Assembly: GCA_040755725.1 (NCBI GenBank)
Contig: JBFMAI010000023.1
Coordinates: forward strand, 1 to 64,000
Reading direction: 5' to 3'
Length of the DNA stretch: 64,000 bases
From: JBFMAI01 sp040755725
GTDB taxonomy: Bacteria > Planctomycetota > Phycisphaerae > UBA1845 > Fen-1342
Below are positions 1-8,037 of the stretch, one piece after another. The notes beneath the pieces are model-generated. The model was not told the DNA's origin. It was given only the letters and a program-made list of their open reading frames with translations, and did no database searches. The position numbers were made by a program, and so were the translations under genes. Each line of letters opens with the position of its first letter. Within the stretch, counting starts at the first letter, position 1.

Positions 1-225
1 CTCGTCGGTGCATTGCGCGGAGAGGATCGTCGCCACGAGCAAAGTGTAGGCGCTGTCATGGTGCAGCGCGCACGTGGCGGCGGGGTACGCGGCCCGCAGC
101 CGCTCCAGCAGCCGCCGCGCGCGAGCCAGTCGGTCGGCGTGCGTCTCGCGCTGTCGCCGGCCACGGGACGCGAGGGCCGCTTTGCGCTTTGTCGGTTTCT
201 TCGTTTGGCGAACAGCCTTGGCCAT
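1..225 (-). CDS. nth: Endonuclease III, N-terminal part (cut by window edge)
   Basis: The first 75 codons of a minus-strand gene are present; the rest lies beyond base 1. A basic N-terminal stretch (MAKAVRQTKKPTKRKAA) is followed by LLERLRAAYP and then LLVATILSAQCTD, the diagnostic start of the helix-hairpin-helix base-excision glycosylase/AP lyase fold of endonuclease III. The family excises oxidised pyrimidines from DNA. The start at 225 is preceded by GGAG about 9 nt upstream. The catalytic Lys, Asp and the C-terminal iron-sulfur cysteines would lie outside the window, so activity cannot be judged. The basic N-terminal extension is longer than in the E. coli enzyme. Confidence 0.85.
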   Translation of the reverse strand, partial: MAKAVRQTKKPTKRKAALASRGRRQRETHADRLARARRLLERLRAAYPAATCALHHDSAYTLLVATILSAQCTDE

Positions 226-273
226 AGCTCTTGCTCCTTCGCGTTCCTGGGCGGGAGTCGGCGCCACGGATCA

Positions 274-330
274 GAGCGTGAAGCGCCAGCGATCGCCGCT
301 CTCAGGTGCGCTCGCTGGCGCTTCGCGTTC
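274..330. repeat. Long hairpin (13-bp perfect stem, extended with G-U pairs)
   Basis: GAAGCGCCAGCGA at 280-292 is the exact reverse complement of TCGCTGGCGCTTC at 312-324. Pairing extends outward to 274/330 if G-U pairs are allowed. The loop is 19 nt. There is no T-run on either side, so a dispersed repeat or mRNA-end structure is more likely than a classical terminator. Confidence 0.6.
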
Positions 331-643
331 GGGCGTCGGTCACCCCGGTGCGCACGGTCGCCCGACTCCGACTTCTCAGCGCTCGTCCGGCTCCAGCGGC
401 CCAGCGCTCGCCCGGCGGGGCGTCGGGGGGCACCTCGGGCGCCGGGGCGTTTTCCTCCGGGGGCGGCATCTCACCGCCCACCGGCACGAGTCGCGGGCTG
501 GCCTTCAAGTCGATCTCGAACTTGCCGCCGGGCCGGGAGGCGACGAATTGTGTCAGACTCCCCGCCCCGCCGGCCCAGGGTGGGTGGATCGGTTTCCGCC
601 GCGGGTCGCCTGATGGTCTGGTCCGTCCTGCCCCGCCCCGGGC

Positions 644-649
644 TATACT
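644..649 (+). promoter_or_regulatory. -10 element TATACT, predicted leaderless start
   Basis: TATACT ends 6 nt before the ATG at 656. Transcription starting 6-7 nt downstream would begin at that ATG, and no Shine-Dalgarno sequence exists. The same geometry recurs at six other genes in the window. Confidence 0.5.
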
Positions 650-655
650 ATGGCC

Positions 656-1243
656 ATGCTCGGGCAGACGACGCACGTCTCGTTGTTGCGACGGCTGAGC
701 GAAGGGAATGACCCGACGGCGTGGCAGGAGTTTCACGACCGCTACGCCGAGTTGATCAGCGGCTTCGCTCGTCGGCGGCAGCTTCAACCCGCCGACTGCG
801 AGGACATCGTGCAGGAAGTGCTCTTGGCGCTCAGCCGCACGATGCCCGGGTTCCGTTACGACCCCGGCCGCGGGAAGTTCCGCTCGTACCTGAAGACGAT
901 CACGCTGCATGCAATCTTTAAGCGGCGGGCGCGCGAGCACGGCGAGGTGAACCTGGAGCACATCGAGCAGGCCACGCGGGCCGCGGCCGACGAGGAGGAC
1001 GTCGAGGCCGCGTGGGAGGCGGAGTGGCGGCAATACCACTTGCGGCAGGCTATGCGGACCATCACGGCGGAGTTCAACGACTCCGATCAGCAGGCGTTTC
1101 AGCAGTACGCGATCGAGGGGCGCGGGGCGCAAGAGACGGCCGCCGCCCTGAATCTGAGCGTCGACCAGGTGTATCAGGCCAAGTCGCGGATTCTGCGGCG
1201 GCTGTCGGAGCTGGTGGAGCAGCAGGTTCGGGATGAAGGTTGA
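656..1243 (+). CDS. ECF-type RNA polymerase sigma factor
   Basis: Predicted 195-residue group 4 sigma-70 factor. Region 2 carries AWQEFHDRYAELISGFARR and DCEDIVQEVLLALSRTMPGF (core binding and -10 recognition), followed by GKFRSYLKTITLHAIFKRR. The C-terminal region 4 helix-turn-helix is GRGAQETAAALNLSVDQVYQAKSRILRRL. ATG at 650 is also in frame (adding Met-Ala), but the -10 element at 644-649 favours the ATG at 656. Only 15 bp separate it from the downstream protein kinase gene, so the two are probably co-transcribed. Such sigma/kinase pairs are common in planctomycetes; a role relaying a kinase-sensed signal is inference. No anti-sigma factor is adjacent. Confidence 0.88.
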   Translation: MLGQTTHVSLLRRLSEGNDPTAWQEFHDRYAELISGFARRRQLQPADCEDIVQEVLLALSRTMPGFRYDPGRGKFRSYLKTITLHAIFKRRAREHGEVNLEHIEQATRAAADEEDVEAAWEAEWRQYHLRQAMRTITAEFNDSDQQAFQQYAIEGRGAQETAAALNLSVDQVYQAKSRILRRLSELVEQQVRDEG

Positions 1244-1258
1244 AGACCGGGGGTCGCC

Positions 1259-4024
1259 ATGAGTGACGGGTCCACCTGGTACCAGGACGAGGGGGCGCTG
1301 CTGTCGGTCCTGCGGCAGGCGGGCCGGCCGGCGGTGCCGGTGCCGGCGATCCCGGGGTACCACGACCTGCACCTGCTGGGGCGCGGCGGACAGGGCATCG
1401 TCTTCAGCGCCGTGCAACGGTCGACCCGGCGGCGGGTGGCGGTCAAGGTGCTGCTGGACGGGGCGTGGGCGTCGGAGTCCCGCCGGCGGCGGTTCGAACG
1501 CGAAATCGACCTCATCGCGGCGCTGCGCCACCCCAACATCGTCCGGCTGTATGACAGCGGCGTGACCGAAGCCGGATTCCCGTACTTCGTGATGGAATAC
1601 CTGGACGGGCAAGGGTTGGATAAGCGCCTGTTGCCGTCCCCCGACGGCCCCGGGACCACCAAACCGTGGCCGGTCCGCCGGGCCCTAGAGCTCATGGCCA
1701 AGGTCGCCGAAGCGGTCAACTACGCGCATCAGCGCGGCGTAATTCACCGCGACCTGAAGCCGAGCAACATCCGCATCGATTCGGCGGGCGAGCCGTATGT
1801 CGTGGATTTCGGCTTGGCCAAGACCGCGCCGGACCCCTATGCCACCGACCTGACCGGCGAGGCGGCGATGAGCCAAACCGGGGAGTTCATGGGCTCTCCG
1901 CCGTGGGCCAGTCCGGAGCAGGCGGAGGGGCGGCCGCACGCGACGGACGTGCGGACCGACATCTACGCGCTGGGTGTCATCACGTTCCAGCTTCTGACGG
2001 GGACGTTTCCATATCCGGTCAGTGGGGGGCTGCCCGACGTGCTGGAGCACATCCGCCACACCGAACCCCGCCGGCCCAGCACTCTGCGCCGTGAACTGGA
2101 CGACGAGGTGGACACGATCGTGCTGAAGTGCCTGGCCAAGGAGCCCGATCGGCGGTATCAGACCGCCGCCGAGCTGGCGCGCGACTTGCGCCACTACCTT
2201 GCCGGCGAGCCGATCGAGGCCAAGCGCGACAGCGCCCTGTACACCCTGCGCAAAACGCTGCGCCGCTACCGCACGGCCCTGCGCGTGTCGGCGGCGATCG
2301 CCGCCGTGACGCTGGCGGCGGCGAGTCTGACCCTGGTGCTCTGGCTGCGGGCCCAGGCGGCGGAACAGCGGGCCGAACAGCAGCGTGCGGAAGCGGAAAC
2401 GGCCCGGGACGCCGAGCAGGTGGCGCGGTCGGTGGCCGAACGCGAAGCCGCGCGGGCCCGCGCCATCAACCGCTTCCTCGTTAACATGCTCAGCACGCCG
2501 CTTGACTACGGCCGCGAAGCGCGGGTGGCGGACGTGCTGGACCAGGCGGCCCGCGAGCTCGATGCGCAACGGGACCTCGAACCGGGCACGGAAGCGGGCC
2601 TCCGGGAGGCGCTGGGCAACGCCTACGCCAGTCTCGGTCTGTATGAGCATGCGGAGCCGCAACTCGCGCAGGCGTACGCACGCTGGCAAGTGCTCCAAGG
2701 CGAGCTCGGCCCGGAGACGCTGCAAGTACGGGCCGGCCTCGCGTGGCTGCGCCGCCAAACCGGCCGTCTCGACGAGGCGGAGGCGCTGTTTCGCCGCCTG
2801 CTGGAGGATCGACGCCGCGTCCTCGGCGACGAGCACATCAACACCACGCGCACGATGAACGATCTGGCCTACGTGCTCGAATTGCAGGGCAAGCTGGACG
2901 AGGCCGAGTCCCTGCACCGGCGGGCGCTGGCCAACGTGCGCCGCCTGGTGGGCCCCGAAGCCCTCGACACGTTGACCAGCATGGGCAACCTTGCCAGCGT
3001 GCTGGCCGCCCAGGGCGAAGTGGACGAAGCCGAGGGCCTGCTGCGGGAGCGTCTGGAGACCGCCCGGCGTGTCCTGGGACCGAATCACCGCGACACGCTG
3101 CGGGCCGCAGGCAGTTACGCCCAAGTCCTCCGCCTCCTAGGCCGCTACGACGAGGCCGCGCTGCTGGCCGGTGAAGTGGCCGACGCCAATCGGCGGCTAT
3201 TGGGTGACGACCACCCCGAGACCATCGTGGCGCAGGTCAACCTGGCCGGCGTGCTGTCCTCGGCGGGGCAACTGTCGCAGGCGGAGACACTCCTGCGCGA
3301 CGAGCTGGCGCGGTGCCGGCGCGTGGCCGGGCCGGCCCATCCGAACACGCTGGGCGCTCTGTCGAGTCTGGGGCAGGTCCTCAATGCCCGGGGCCGCTAC
3401 GCCGAGGCGGAACCCATCCTCTTGGAGGCCGTGACAACGGCCCGGCGTGTCTTCGGTGGCGACCACGCCGAGACGATCTACGCCTTGGGCAATTTGGCCA
3501 AGGGCCTCCAATTGCAGGGTCGGTACGCGGAGGCGGAACGGCTGTACCGCGCGGTCCTGGCCGCCGCCCTTCGCCACCTCGGTCTGGACCACCCGGACAC
3601 GCTCAGGATCACGCTGGATCTCGGCGCCGTCTGGGGCGAACAACAGCGTTTCGACGACGCGGAGCTGCTGATTCGCCGCGTGCTGTGGTTGCGCCAGCAG
3701 CACTTGGGCCCGCAGCATGGCGACACGCTCGACGCCCGCGTGCAATGGGGGCTGCTCTTGTATCGTCGCGGGGATGCCGCGGCGGCGGCCGCGGAGTTGG
3801 AACCGACGGCGGCAGCCCTGCGGCAAGCGCTGCCGGAGGGACACTGGTACGCCGCGTACGTTGCGGGTTGGGCCGGGCGTGCCCTGCACGCCGCCGGCCG
3901 AGATGCCGAGGCTCGTCCGTATCTGGAGCGCGCCGCACGACAACTCCAAACCACGCTCGGCGCGGACCACCCGCGCACACGCGAGATCCAGGAGGCCCTG
4001 AACTTGTTGGAGGCGACCCCCTGA
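1259..4024 (+). CDS. Membrane Ser/Thr protein kinase with C-terminal TPR array
   Basis: A 921-residue protein. The kinase domain covers about residues 33-315: Gly loop GRGGQGIVFSA, catalytic Lys63 (VAVKVLL), HRDLKPSN with Asp165, DFG Asp183, and SPPWASPEQAEG in the activation segment/APE position. One membrane helix lies at about 341-363 (rich in Ala/Leu/Val, ending VLWLRAQ), followed by an E/R-rich linker. From about residue 400 to 915 there are roughly ten to twelve 42-residue TPRs of the kinesin-light-chain type, each with a variant of LGxxHPxTL. All catalytic residues are present, so it should be active. It is a PknB-like, planctomycete-style kinase probably sharing a transcript with the ECF sigma factor upstream. 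The ligand or partner read by the TPR half is unknown. Confidence 0.92.
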   Translation: MSDGSTWYQDEGALLSVLRQAGRPAVPVPAIPGYHDLHLLGRGGQGIVFSAVQRSTRRRVAVKVLLDGAWASESRRRRFEREIDLIAALRHPNIVRLYDSGVTEAGFPYFVMEYLDGQGLDKRLLPSPDGPGTTKPWPVRRALELMAKVAEAVNYAHQRGVIHRDLKPSNIRIDSAGEPYVVDFGLAKTAPDPYATDLTGEAAMSQTGEFMGSPPWASPEQAEGRPHATDVRTDIYALGVITFQLLTGTFPYPVSGGLPDVLEHIRHTEPRRPSTLRRELDDEVDTIVLKCLAKEPDRRYQTAAELARDLRHYLAGEPIEAKRDSALYTLRKTLRRYRTALRVSAAIAAVTLAAASLTLVLWLRAQAAEQRAEQQRAEAETARDAEQVARSVAEREAARARAINRFLVNMLSTPLDYGREARVADVLDQAARELDAQRDLEPGTEAGLREALGNAYASLGLYEHAEPQLAQAYARWQVLQGELGPETLQVRAGLAWLRRQTGRLDEAEALFRRLLEDRRRVLGDEHINTTRTMNDLAYVLELQGKLDEAESLHRRALANVRRLVGPEALDTLTSMGNLASVLAAQGEVDEAEGLLRERLETARRVLGPNHRDTLRAAGSYAQVLRLLGRYDEAALLAGEVADANRRLLGDDHPETIVAQVNLAGVLSSAGQLSQAETLLRDELARCRRVAGPAHPNTLGALSSLGQVLNARGRYAEAEPILLEAVTTARRVFGGDHAETIYALGNLAKGLQLQGRYAEAERLYRAVLAAALRHLGLDHPDTLRITLDLGAVWGEQQRFDDAELLIRRVLWLRQQHLGPQHGDTLDARVQWGLLLYRRGDAAAAAAELEPTAAALRQALPEGHWYAAYVAGWAGRALHAAGRDAEARPYLERAARQLQTTLGADHPRTREIQEALNLLEATP

Positions 4025-4025
4025 C

Positions 4026-4060
4026 CCCCCTCCCTTCCAGGGAGGGGTTGGGGGAGGGTT
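4026..4060. repeat. CCCTCCC/GGGAGGG hairpin immediately after kinase gene
   Basis: CCCCTCCC (4027-4034), a 5-nt loop and GGGAGGGG (4040-4047) form an 8-bp stem directly after the kinase stop codon, followed by a second G-rich run. It could terminate the kinase transcript, but it also looks like a dispersed repeat: all frames give low-complexity peptides of the LPSREGLGEG type. Confidence 0.6.
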
Positions 4061-4234
4061 GGAACCCGCGGCCGGTGGCCGGCTCCTGGTTCTCCGTCTC
4101 CCGCGCGCCGGGTCTCTGGACGGCCTGTTACCAGCGTCCGCCGGCCAGCACGTGGATGCACACCATTGCCCGCCCCCGCCTCAAGAGCGCCGGTCGACCT
4201 GGCCCCCGGGCCCGGGGAGCACACACACCCGCGC

Positions 4235-5098
4235 TCAGCCCCCGCCGCGGCCCGCGACGAAGCTGATCTCCGCGACCACGGGGAAATGGTCGGAGGGGTA
4301 CCGGCCGTCGCGCTGCGCGCGGTCCACGTCGGCCGTCAACGTCCGCAGCCGCCGATTGACGAGAATCCAGTCGATGCGCCCCACCCCGGGTTGCCCGGTG
4401 AAGGCATGGTACGTGCCCACGTTGCCGGCCGCCGCGTGTGCATCACTCAACTCGGCGAGGTCCCCGCGACCCGCGGTGAGCACGCGGTACGGGGCTGATC
4501 CCGGCGGGCAATTGAAATCACCAAGGAGCAGGATCGGTAGCCCGCCGAGCGACTCGACCAACCGCCGCAGCAGCCGCGCCGACTCCAGGCGGGCTTGCGC
4601 GCCGCGATGATCGAGGTGCGTGTTGACGACGTGGATTTCGTGCCAGGGCGCGTCGTTGCAGCGCAGGCGGGCCCAGGTGGCCATCCGCGGCAACGCCGCG
4701 TCCCAACCCACGCTGCCGGGCTGTGTGGGCTGGTCACTCAGCCAGAAATGGCCCGCCTCCAAGAGGGTGAGGCGTTGCCGCCGGTACAGGATCGGGACGA
4801 ACTCGCCGGCCTGTTGCCCGTCGTCGCGCCCGACGCCGACGAAGCCGTAGTCGGGCAGCGCCGCCCGCAACTCGTCACCTTGCGACGCCAGCACTTCTTG
4901 CAGGCCGAGAATGTCGGGGGCGTGCGCTTGAATGGTGGCGACGACCACCTCCCGCCGCGGCGGCCAGGCGTTGACGCCATCGTCGGCGTCCGCGGTCCGG
5001 ATGTTGAACGACATCACACGGAACGGCGCCGGGGCGGCACAGCCCGTCAGCAGCCCGACCAGGACCGTCAGTCCGCCCAGCCGCCCGATCCGCGCCAT
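4235..5098 (-). CDS. Secreted endonuclease/exonuclease/phosphatase-fold lipoprotein
   Basis: A 287-residue protein with a lipoprotein signal peptide (LLTGC, Cys20), so it is probably anchored outside the cytoplasmic membrane. The DNase I-like metal-dependent hydrolase fold is clear: SFNIR (Asn32), LGLQEVL (Glu68), VNTHLDHRG, LLLGDFNCPPG, RIDWILV and SDHFPVVAE supply the usual metal and phosphate ligands. The substrate cannot be read from sequence; nuclease, phosphodiesterase and sphingomyelinase-like activities all occur in the family. It starts 20 bp after the dus gene on the same strand, so the two are likely one transcript. Confidence 0.85.
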   Translation of the reverse strand: MARIGRLGGLTVLVGLLTGCAAPAPFRVMSFNIRTADADDGVNAWPPRREVVVATIQAHAPDILGLQEVLASQGDELRAALPDYGFVGVGRDDGQQAGEFVPILYRRQRLTLLEAGHFWLSDQPTQPGSVGWDAALPRMATWARLRCNDAPWHEIHVVNTHLDHRGAQARLESARLLRRLVESLGGLPILLLGDFNCPPGSAPYRVLTAGRGDLAELSDAHAAAGNVGTYHAFTGQPGVGRIDWILVNRRLRTLTADVDRAQRDGRYPSDHFPVVAEISFVAGRGGG

Positions 5099-5118
5099 GA
5101 CCTACGCTCCGTTCGGCG

Positions 5119-6174
5119 TTACTCGCACGTGGCCCCGGCCGCGATCAAACCGCCTGGGCCTTTCCGGCGGACACCGGGCGGCCACGCCGTCGCCGGATCG
5201 TACCACCGCTCCAGGATCGCCTGCCAATCGGCCGCGTCGCGCGAGGCGACGAACGCCGCCCGCACCTCGCGCGCATATGGGTGTAATTCGGCGTACTTGA
5301 TGCCGAACTTACGCAGGACGCGGGCGGCCCGCCCGGGCCCCTGAATCGCCGCCGTCAGCTCGAAGTGGTCGCGGATCATGCGGCCCTGCTCGGGGACACT
5401 GGGCGGATCCGGGAGCGGTTGGCCCGCGAGCAGCGCGCGGGCTTCACGGAAAATCCACGGGTTGCCGATGCACCCGCGGGCCACGGTCACGCCGTCCACG
5501 CCCGTTTCGGCCAACATCCGCCGAATGTCCTCCGCGGTGAACAGGTCGCCGCTGCCGAGGACGGTCCGGTCGCCGGCGTGCCTCTTGGCGCGCGCCAGGA
5601 AGCTCCAGTCGCTGGGCCCTCGGTAACGCTGCGCGACCGTGCGGCCGTGAAGGGTGACGGCGGCCAAACCCAGCTCCCAAGCGGCATCGAATACCTTGAA
5701 GAAGTTGCGCTCGCTTTCCGGCGAGTCGTCCAGTCCACGCCGCATCTTCACGGTCACCGGCACGGTCGCAGGCACCGCTTGGCGGACCGCCCGCATGATC
5801 TCGATCGCCGTCGGCGGGTCCGAAAGCAGGAACCCGCCGCGGCGCCGCCCGAGCACCTTCTTCACCGGGCAGCCGAAATTGATGTCCACCACGTCGTAGC
5901 CGCGCTCGACCAGCCGGGCGGCCGCCGCCGCGAAGTGCCCGGGTTGGGCCCCCATGAGTTGGCCGCCGACGGGGTGATCTTCGGGCAGCAGGGTGCCCAG
6001 GAGCTTCTCACGGGCCTTGGCCGATTCGGCGACCGATTTGTCGAGCACGACCTGGTGCAGGGCGTACGAGGCGCCGCAGCGTCGCGCCAGCAGTCGCATC
6101 GCCGCCGTGCTGTAACCCGACAGAGCGGCCTGTACGACGGGAAAGTCGAGTTCGAGGGGGCCGATTTTGAGCAT
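5119..6174 (-). CDS. dus: tRNA-dihydrouridine synthase (Dus family)
   Basis: A 351-residue FMN enzyme that reduces uridines in the tRNA D-arm. The TIM-barrel start is LELDFPVVQAALSGYSTAAMR. The catalytic cysteine is Cys102 in DINFGCPVKKVLGR, with the glycine-rich segment RRRGGFLL following, then VTVKMRRGLDD, LHGRTVAQRY, GSGDLF and GVTVARGCIGNPWIF (FMN phosphate binding). The start at 6174 gives a normal family length; a longer frame upstream adds 62 residues that overlap the divergent gene and is rejected. A TATAAT lies 7 nt before the ATG and there is no Shine-Dalgarno site, suggesting a leaderless transcript. It is closest to the DusB type. Confidence 0.9.
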   Translation of the reverse strand: MLKIGPLELDFPVVQAALSGYSTAAMRLLARRCGASYALHQVVLDKSVAESAKAREKLLGTLLPEDHPVGGQLMGAQPGHFAAAAARLVERGYDVVDINFGCPVKKVLGRRRGGFLLSDPPTAIEIMRAVRQAVPATVPVTVKMRRGLDDSPESERNFFKVFDAAWELGLAAVTLHGRTVAQRYRGPSDWSFLARAKRHAGDRTVLGSGDLFTAEDIRRMLAETGVDGVTVARGCIGNPWIFREARALLAGQPLPDPPSVPEQGRMIRDHFELTAAIQGPGRAARVLRKFGIKYAELHPYAREVRAAFVASRDAADWQAILERWYDPATAWPPGVRRKGPGGLIAAGATCE

Positions 6175-6181
6175 CGGCCCG

Positions 6182-6187
6182 ATTATA
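6182..6187 (-). promoter_or_regulatory. -10 element TATAAT of dus (predicted leaderless)
   Basis: On the minus strand a perfect TATAAT is followed by exactly 7 nt and the dus ATG. The 60-bp gap is shared with the divergent S66 peptidase gene, for which the overlapping TATATT at 6184-6189 on the plus strand may serve. Confidence 0.6.
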
Positions 6188-6234
6188 TTGGCTTGTCGCG
6201 CTACCGCCCTCCCGGCTGTCCTCGCGAGGTCACA

Positions 6235-7281
6235 ATGGGTCGCAAACCGCCCGCCCCTAATCGCGTCCACCTGCTGGCTCACGCCAACCCGCTGGGCCCG
6301 GATGTGCCCAGATTCGGTTTGCAGGACGTGAGCGGATACATCGAGTTCGTGCGCCGCCACCTTCCGCCCCCGCTACGGGTAACGTGCAGCCCGGCTGTCC
6401 TCAACGCGGTCGAGGAGCCGTGGAAAGGGGGCCGCACCGATGATGCCGCCCGCGTACGCGACCTTCAGCAAGCCCTCAACGACCCGCGAACGCTGGCCAT
6501 CGTGGCACTCAGCGGCGGGGCGTATTTCTCGCGGATTCTGCCCGATCTCGATCTCAGTGTGCTCGCCCGACGCACAACGCCGCTATGGGCCCTCGGCTTC
6601 AGCGAGATGACCAGCCTGGTCGGCTGGGTGGCGAGCTATGCGCAGGGGCGCGGGCTGTACTGGCTGTGTCCGAACTGGGTGGGATCGCGGCTGCGACCGC
6701 CGGAGGCGGCCCGCGCGGTGCTCGGCGAGTTCTGGCGCACATTGCCGCACGTCCTGGCCGGCCGGGTGCCACCCGATGCCTCTCATCTGCACTTCGGCCC
6801 GCTCACCGGGGAGCTGGTCGCCGGTCGCGCGGCCGACGGTCGCGTGCGGCTGGTCGGCGGCTGCCTGTCCGTGTTGGCGGCCCTCGTCGGCGGGCCGCTC
6901 GGGCGGCGCCTGCGACCCGATCGCAAGTGGCTCATCCTGGAAGACCTCAAGGAATCGCCGTACCGCATTGACCGCCATCTCGCGGCCCTGAAACTGGCCG
7001 GTTGGTTCGAGCGCCTCGCGGGGCTGGTCATCGGCGACTTCCACATGCTACACGAAGATACGCAGCCGGCGGTGCTGGAGCTCCTCCAGTACCACTTGCC
7101 GTCCGATCGCAAGGTACCGGTGGTTCGTACGCGCTCGTTCGGGCACGTGTGGCCGATGGCCCCGGTGCTGCTGAATCGGCCCGTGCCGCTGGAAGTGCGC
7201 GGCCACGACGTAATGATCCACGCGTCGGGTTTGCGCGCCGAAGGCGGCGATGCACCCCTGACTGCGCCGGCCGGCGATTGA
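6235..7281 (+). CDS. Peptidase S66 (LD-carboxypeptidase/MccF-like)
   Basis: A 348-residue protein without a signal peptide. The family N-terminus RVHLLAHANPLGPD is followed by VALSGGAYFSRILPDLD (usual motif RGGYGS). The nucleophile is Ser123 in GFSEMTSL. The catalytic Glu is in WLILEDLKESPYRIDRHL (about Glu236) and His304 lies in FGHVWPMAPVLLN, so the Ser-Glu-His triad appears complete. Members cleave LD-peptide bonds of murein tetrapeptides or detoxify microcin C-type conjugates; which applies here is not decidable. It is divergent from dus and 33 bp upstream of the GT2 gene, which has its own promoter. Confidence 0.85.
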   Translation: MGRKPPAPNRVHLLAHANPLGPDVPRFGLQDVSGYIEFVRRHLPPPLRVTCSPAVLNAVEEPWKGGRTDDAARVRDLQQALNDPRTLAIVALSGGAYFSRILPDLDLSVLARRTTPLWALGFSEMTSLVGWVASYAQGRGLYWLCPNWVGSRLRPPEAARAVLGEFWRTLPHVLAGRVPPDASHLHFGPLTGELVAGRAADGRVRLVGGCLSVLAALVGGPLGRRLRPDRKWLILEDLKESPYRIDRHLAALKLAGWFERLAGLVIGDFHMLHEDTQPAVLELLQYHLPSDRKVPVVRTRSFGHVWPMAPVLLNRPVPLEVRGHDVMIHASGLRAEGGDAPLTAPAGD

Positions 7282-7306
7282 CAACGCGCGGCCACGGCCG
7301 TATCAG
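7278..7306 (+). promoter_or_regulatory. Sigma-70-type promoter TTGACA-17-TATCAG
   Basis: TTGACA at 7278-7283 overlaps the end of the S66 peptidase gene, the spacer is 17 bp and the -10 is TATCAG at 7301-7306. The GT2 start codon is 8 nt after the -10, so this transcript is also predicted to be leaderless. Confidence 0.5.
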
Positions 7307-7314
7307 CGCGGTCG

Positions 7315-8037
7315 ATGGCCGACGACACGCCGCGCATCACCGTCGTTCTGCCGACGTACAACGAGCGGGAGAACCTCGCGCCGCTGGCGCAACGGCTGTT
7401 CACCGCGCTGGACCCGCGGCAGGCGGAGTTGCTGGTCGTCGATGACGACTCGCCCGACGGCACGGCCGCGGTCGCCGCCGCGTTGGCGGCGACGTACCCG
7501 GTGCGCTGCCTGGTTCGCCGTGGGGAGCGCGGCCTGGCCACGGCGGTCATTGCCGGACTGCGGGCCGGAGGCGGGGAGCTGCTGATCGTCATGGACGCCG
7601 ACTTGTCGCACCCCCCCGAGGCGATTCCCGCGCTGCTGGCGGCGCTGGATGATCCGGCGGTTTCGATGGCGATCGGGAGCCGCTTTGTCGGCGGGGGCCG
7701 GGTGGACCTGCACTGGCCGTGGTACCGCCGCCTCAACAGCCTCGTGGCGCGGCTGCTGGCGCGGCCGTTGACGCCGGTGCGCGACATGATGTCGGGCTTC
7801 TTCGCGGTTCGGCGGCGCGAGCTGCGTTTGGAGGGACTGGACCCGATCGGCTACAAGATCGCGTTGGAGTTGATCGTACGGCACCGTTGGACGCGCGTCG
7901 TCGAGGTGCCGATCACGTTTTCCGAGCGCGCCGCCGGCCGCAGCAAGCTCGACCTCGCCGAACAACTGCGGTATCTGCGGCACCTGGCGCGGCTCTACCG
8001 CTTCGTCCTGCGGCGACGCGGAGCGCGGACGACATGA
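7315..8037 (+). CDS. Polyprenol/dolichol-phosphate mannosyltransferase-like GT2
   Basis: A 240-residue GT-A glycosyltransferase of the DPM1 type without membrane anchor. Motifs run ITVVLPTYNERENL, LLVVDDDSPDGTA, RRGERGLATAVIAGL, the metal-binding VMDADLSHPPEAIP (Asp94/Asp96), MAIGSRFV and VRDMMSGFFAVRR, then ERAAGRSKLDL. These match enzymes that transfer mannose (or glucose) from a GDP/UDP sugar to a polyprenyl phosphate at the inner membrane face. Its stop overlaps the start of the GT87 gene (ATGA), so the two are translationally coupled: this enzyme plausibly makes the lipid-linked donor the next one uses. Sugar identity is inference. Confidence 0.85.
   Translation: MADDTPRITVVLPTYNERENLAPLAQRLFTALDPRQAELLVVDDDSPDGTAAVAAALAATYPVRCLVRRGERGLATAVIAGLRAGGGELLIVMDADLSHPPEAIPALLAALDDPAVSMAIGSRFVGGGRVDLHWPWYRRLNSLVARLLARPLTPVRDMMSGFFAVRRRELRLEGLDPIGYKIALELIVRHRWTRVVEVPITFSERAAGRSKLDLAEQLRYLRHLARLYRFVLRRRGARTT

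Larger units (their letters stand above)
226..649. other. Intergenic region between divergent nth and sigma factor gene
   Basis: About 420 bases without a convincing gene. It holds the hairpin at 274-330 and, at its right end, the -10 element of the sigma factor gene. A minus-strand reading frame around 302-556 gives a protein-like stretch (KFEIDLKASPRLVP), but it has no good start codon or ribosome site and runs on antisense to the sigma factor and kinase genes, so it is not called. Confidence 0.5.

Noticed and set aside
302..556. Minus-strand frame with a protein-like segment (KFEIDLKASPRLVP) between nth and the sigma gene
   Set aside because: No ATG/GTG start with a ribosome site, and the frame continues antisense through two solid genes. 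Kept only as a remark.
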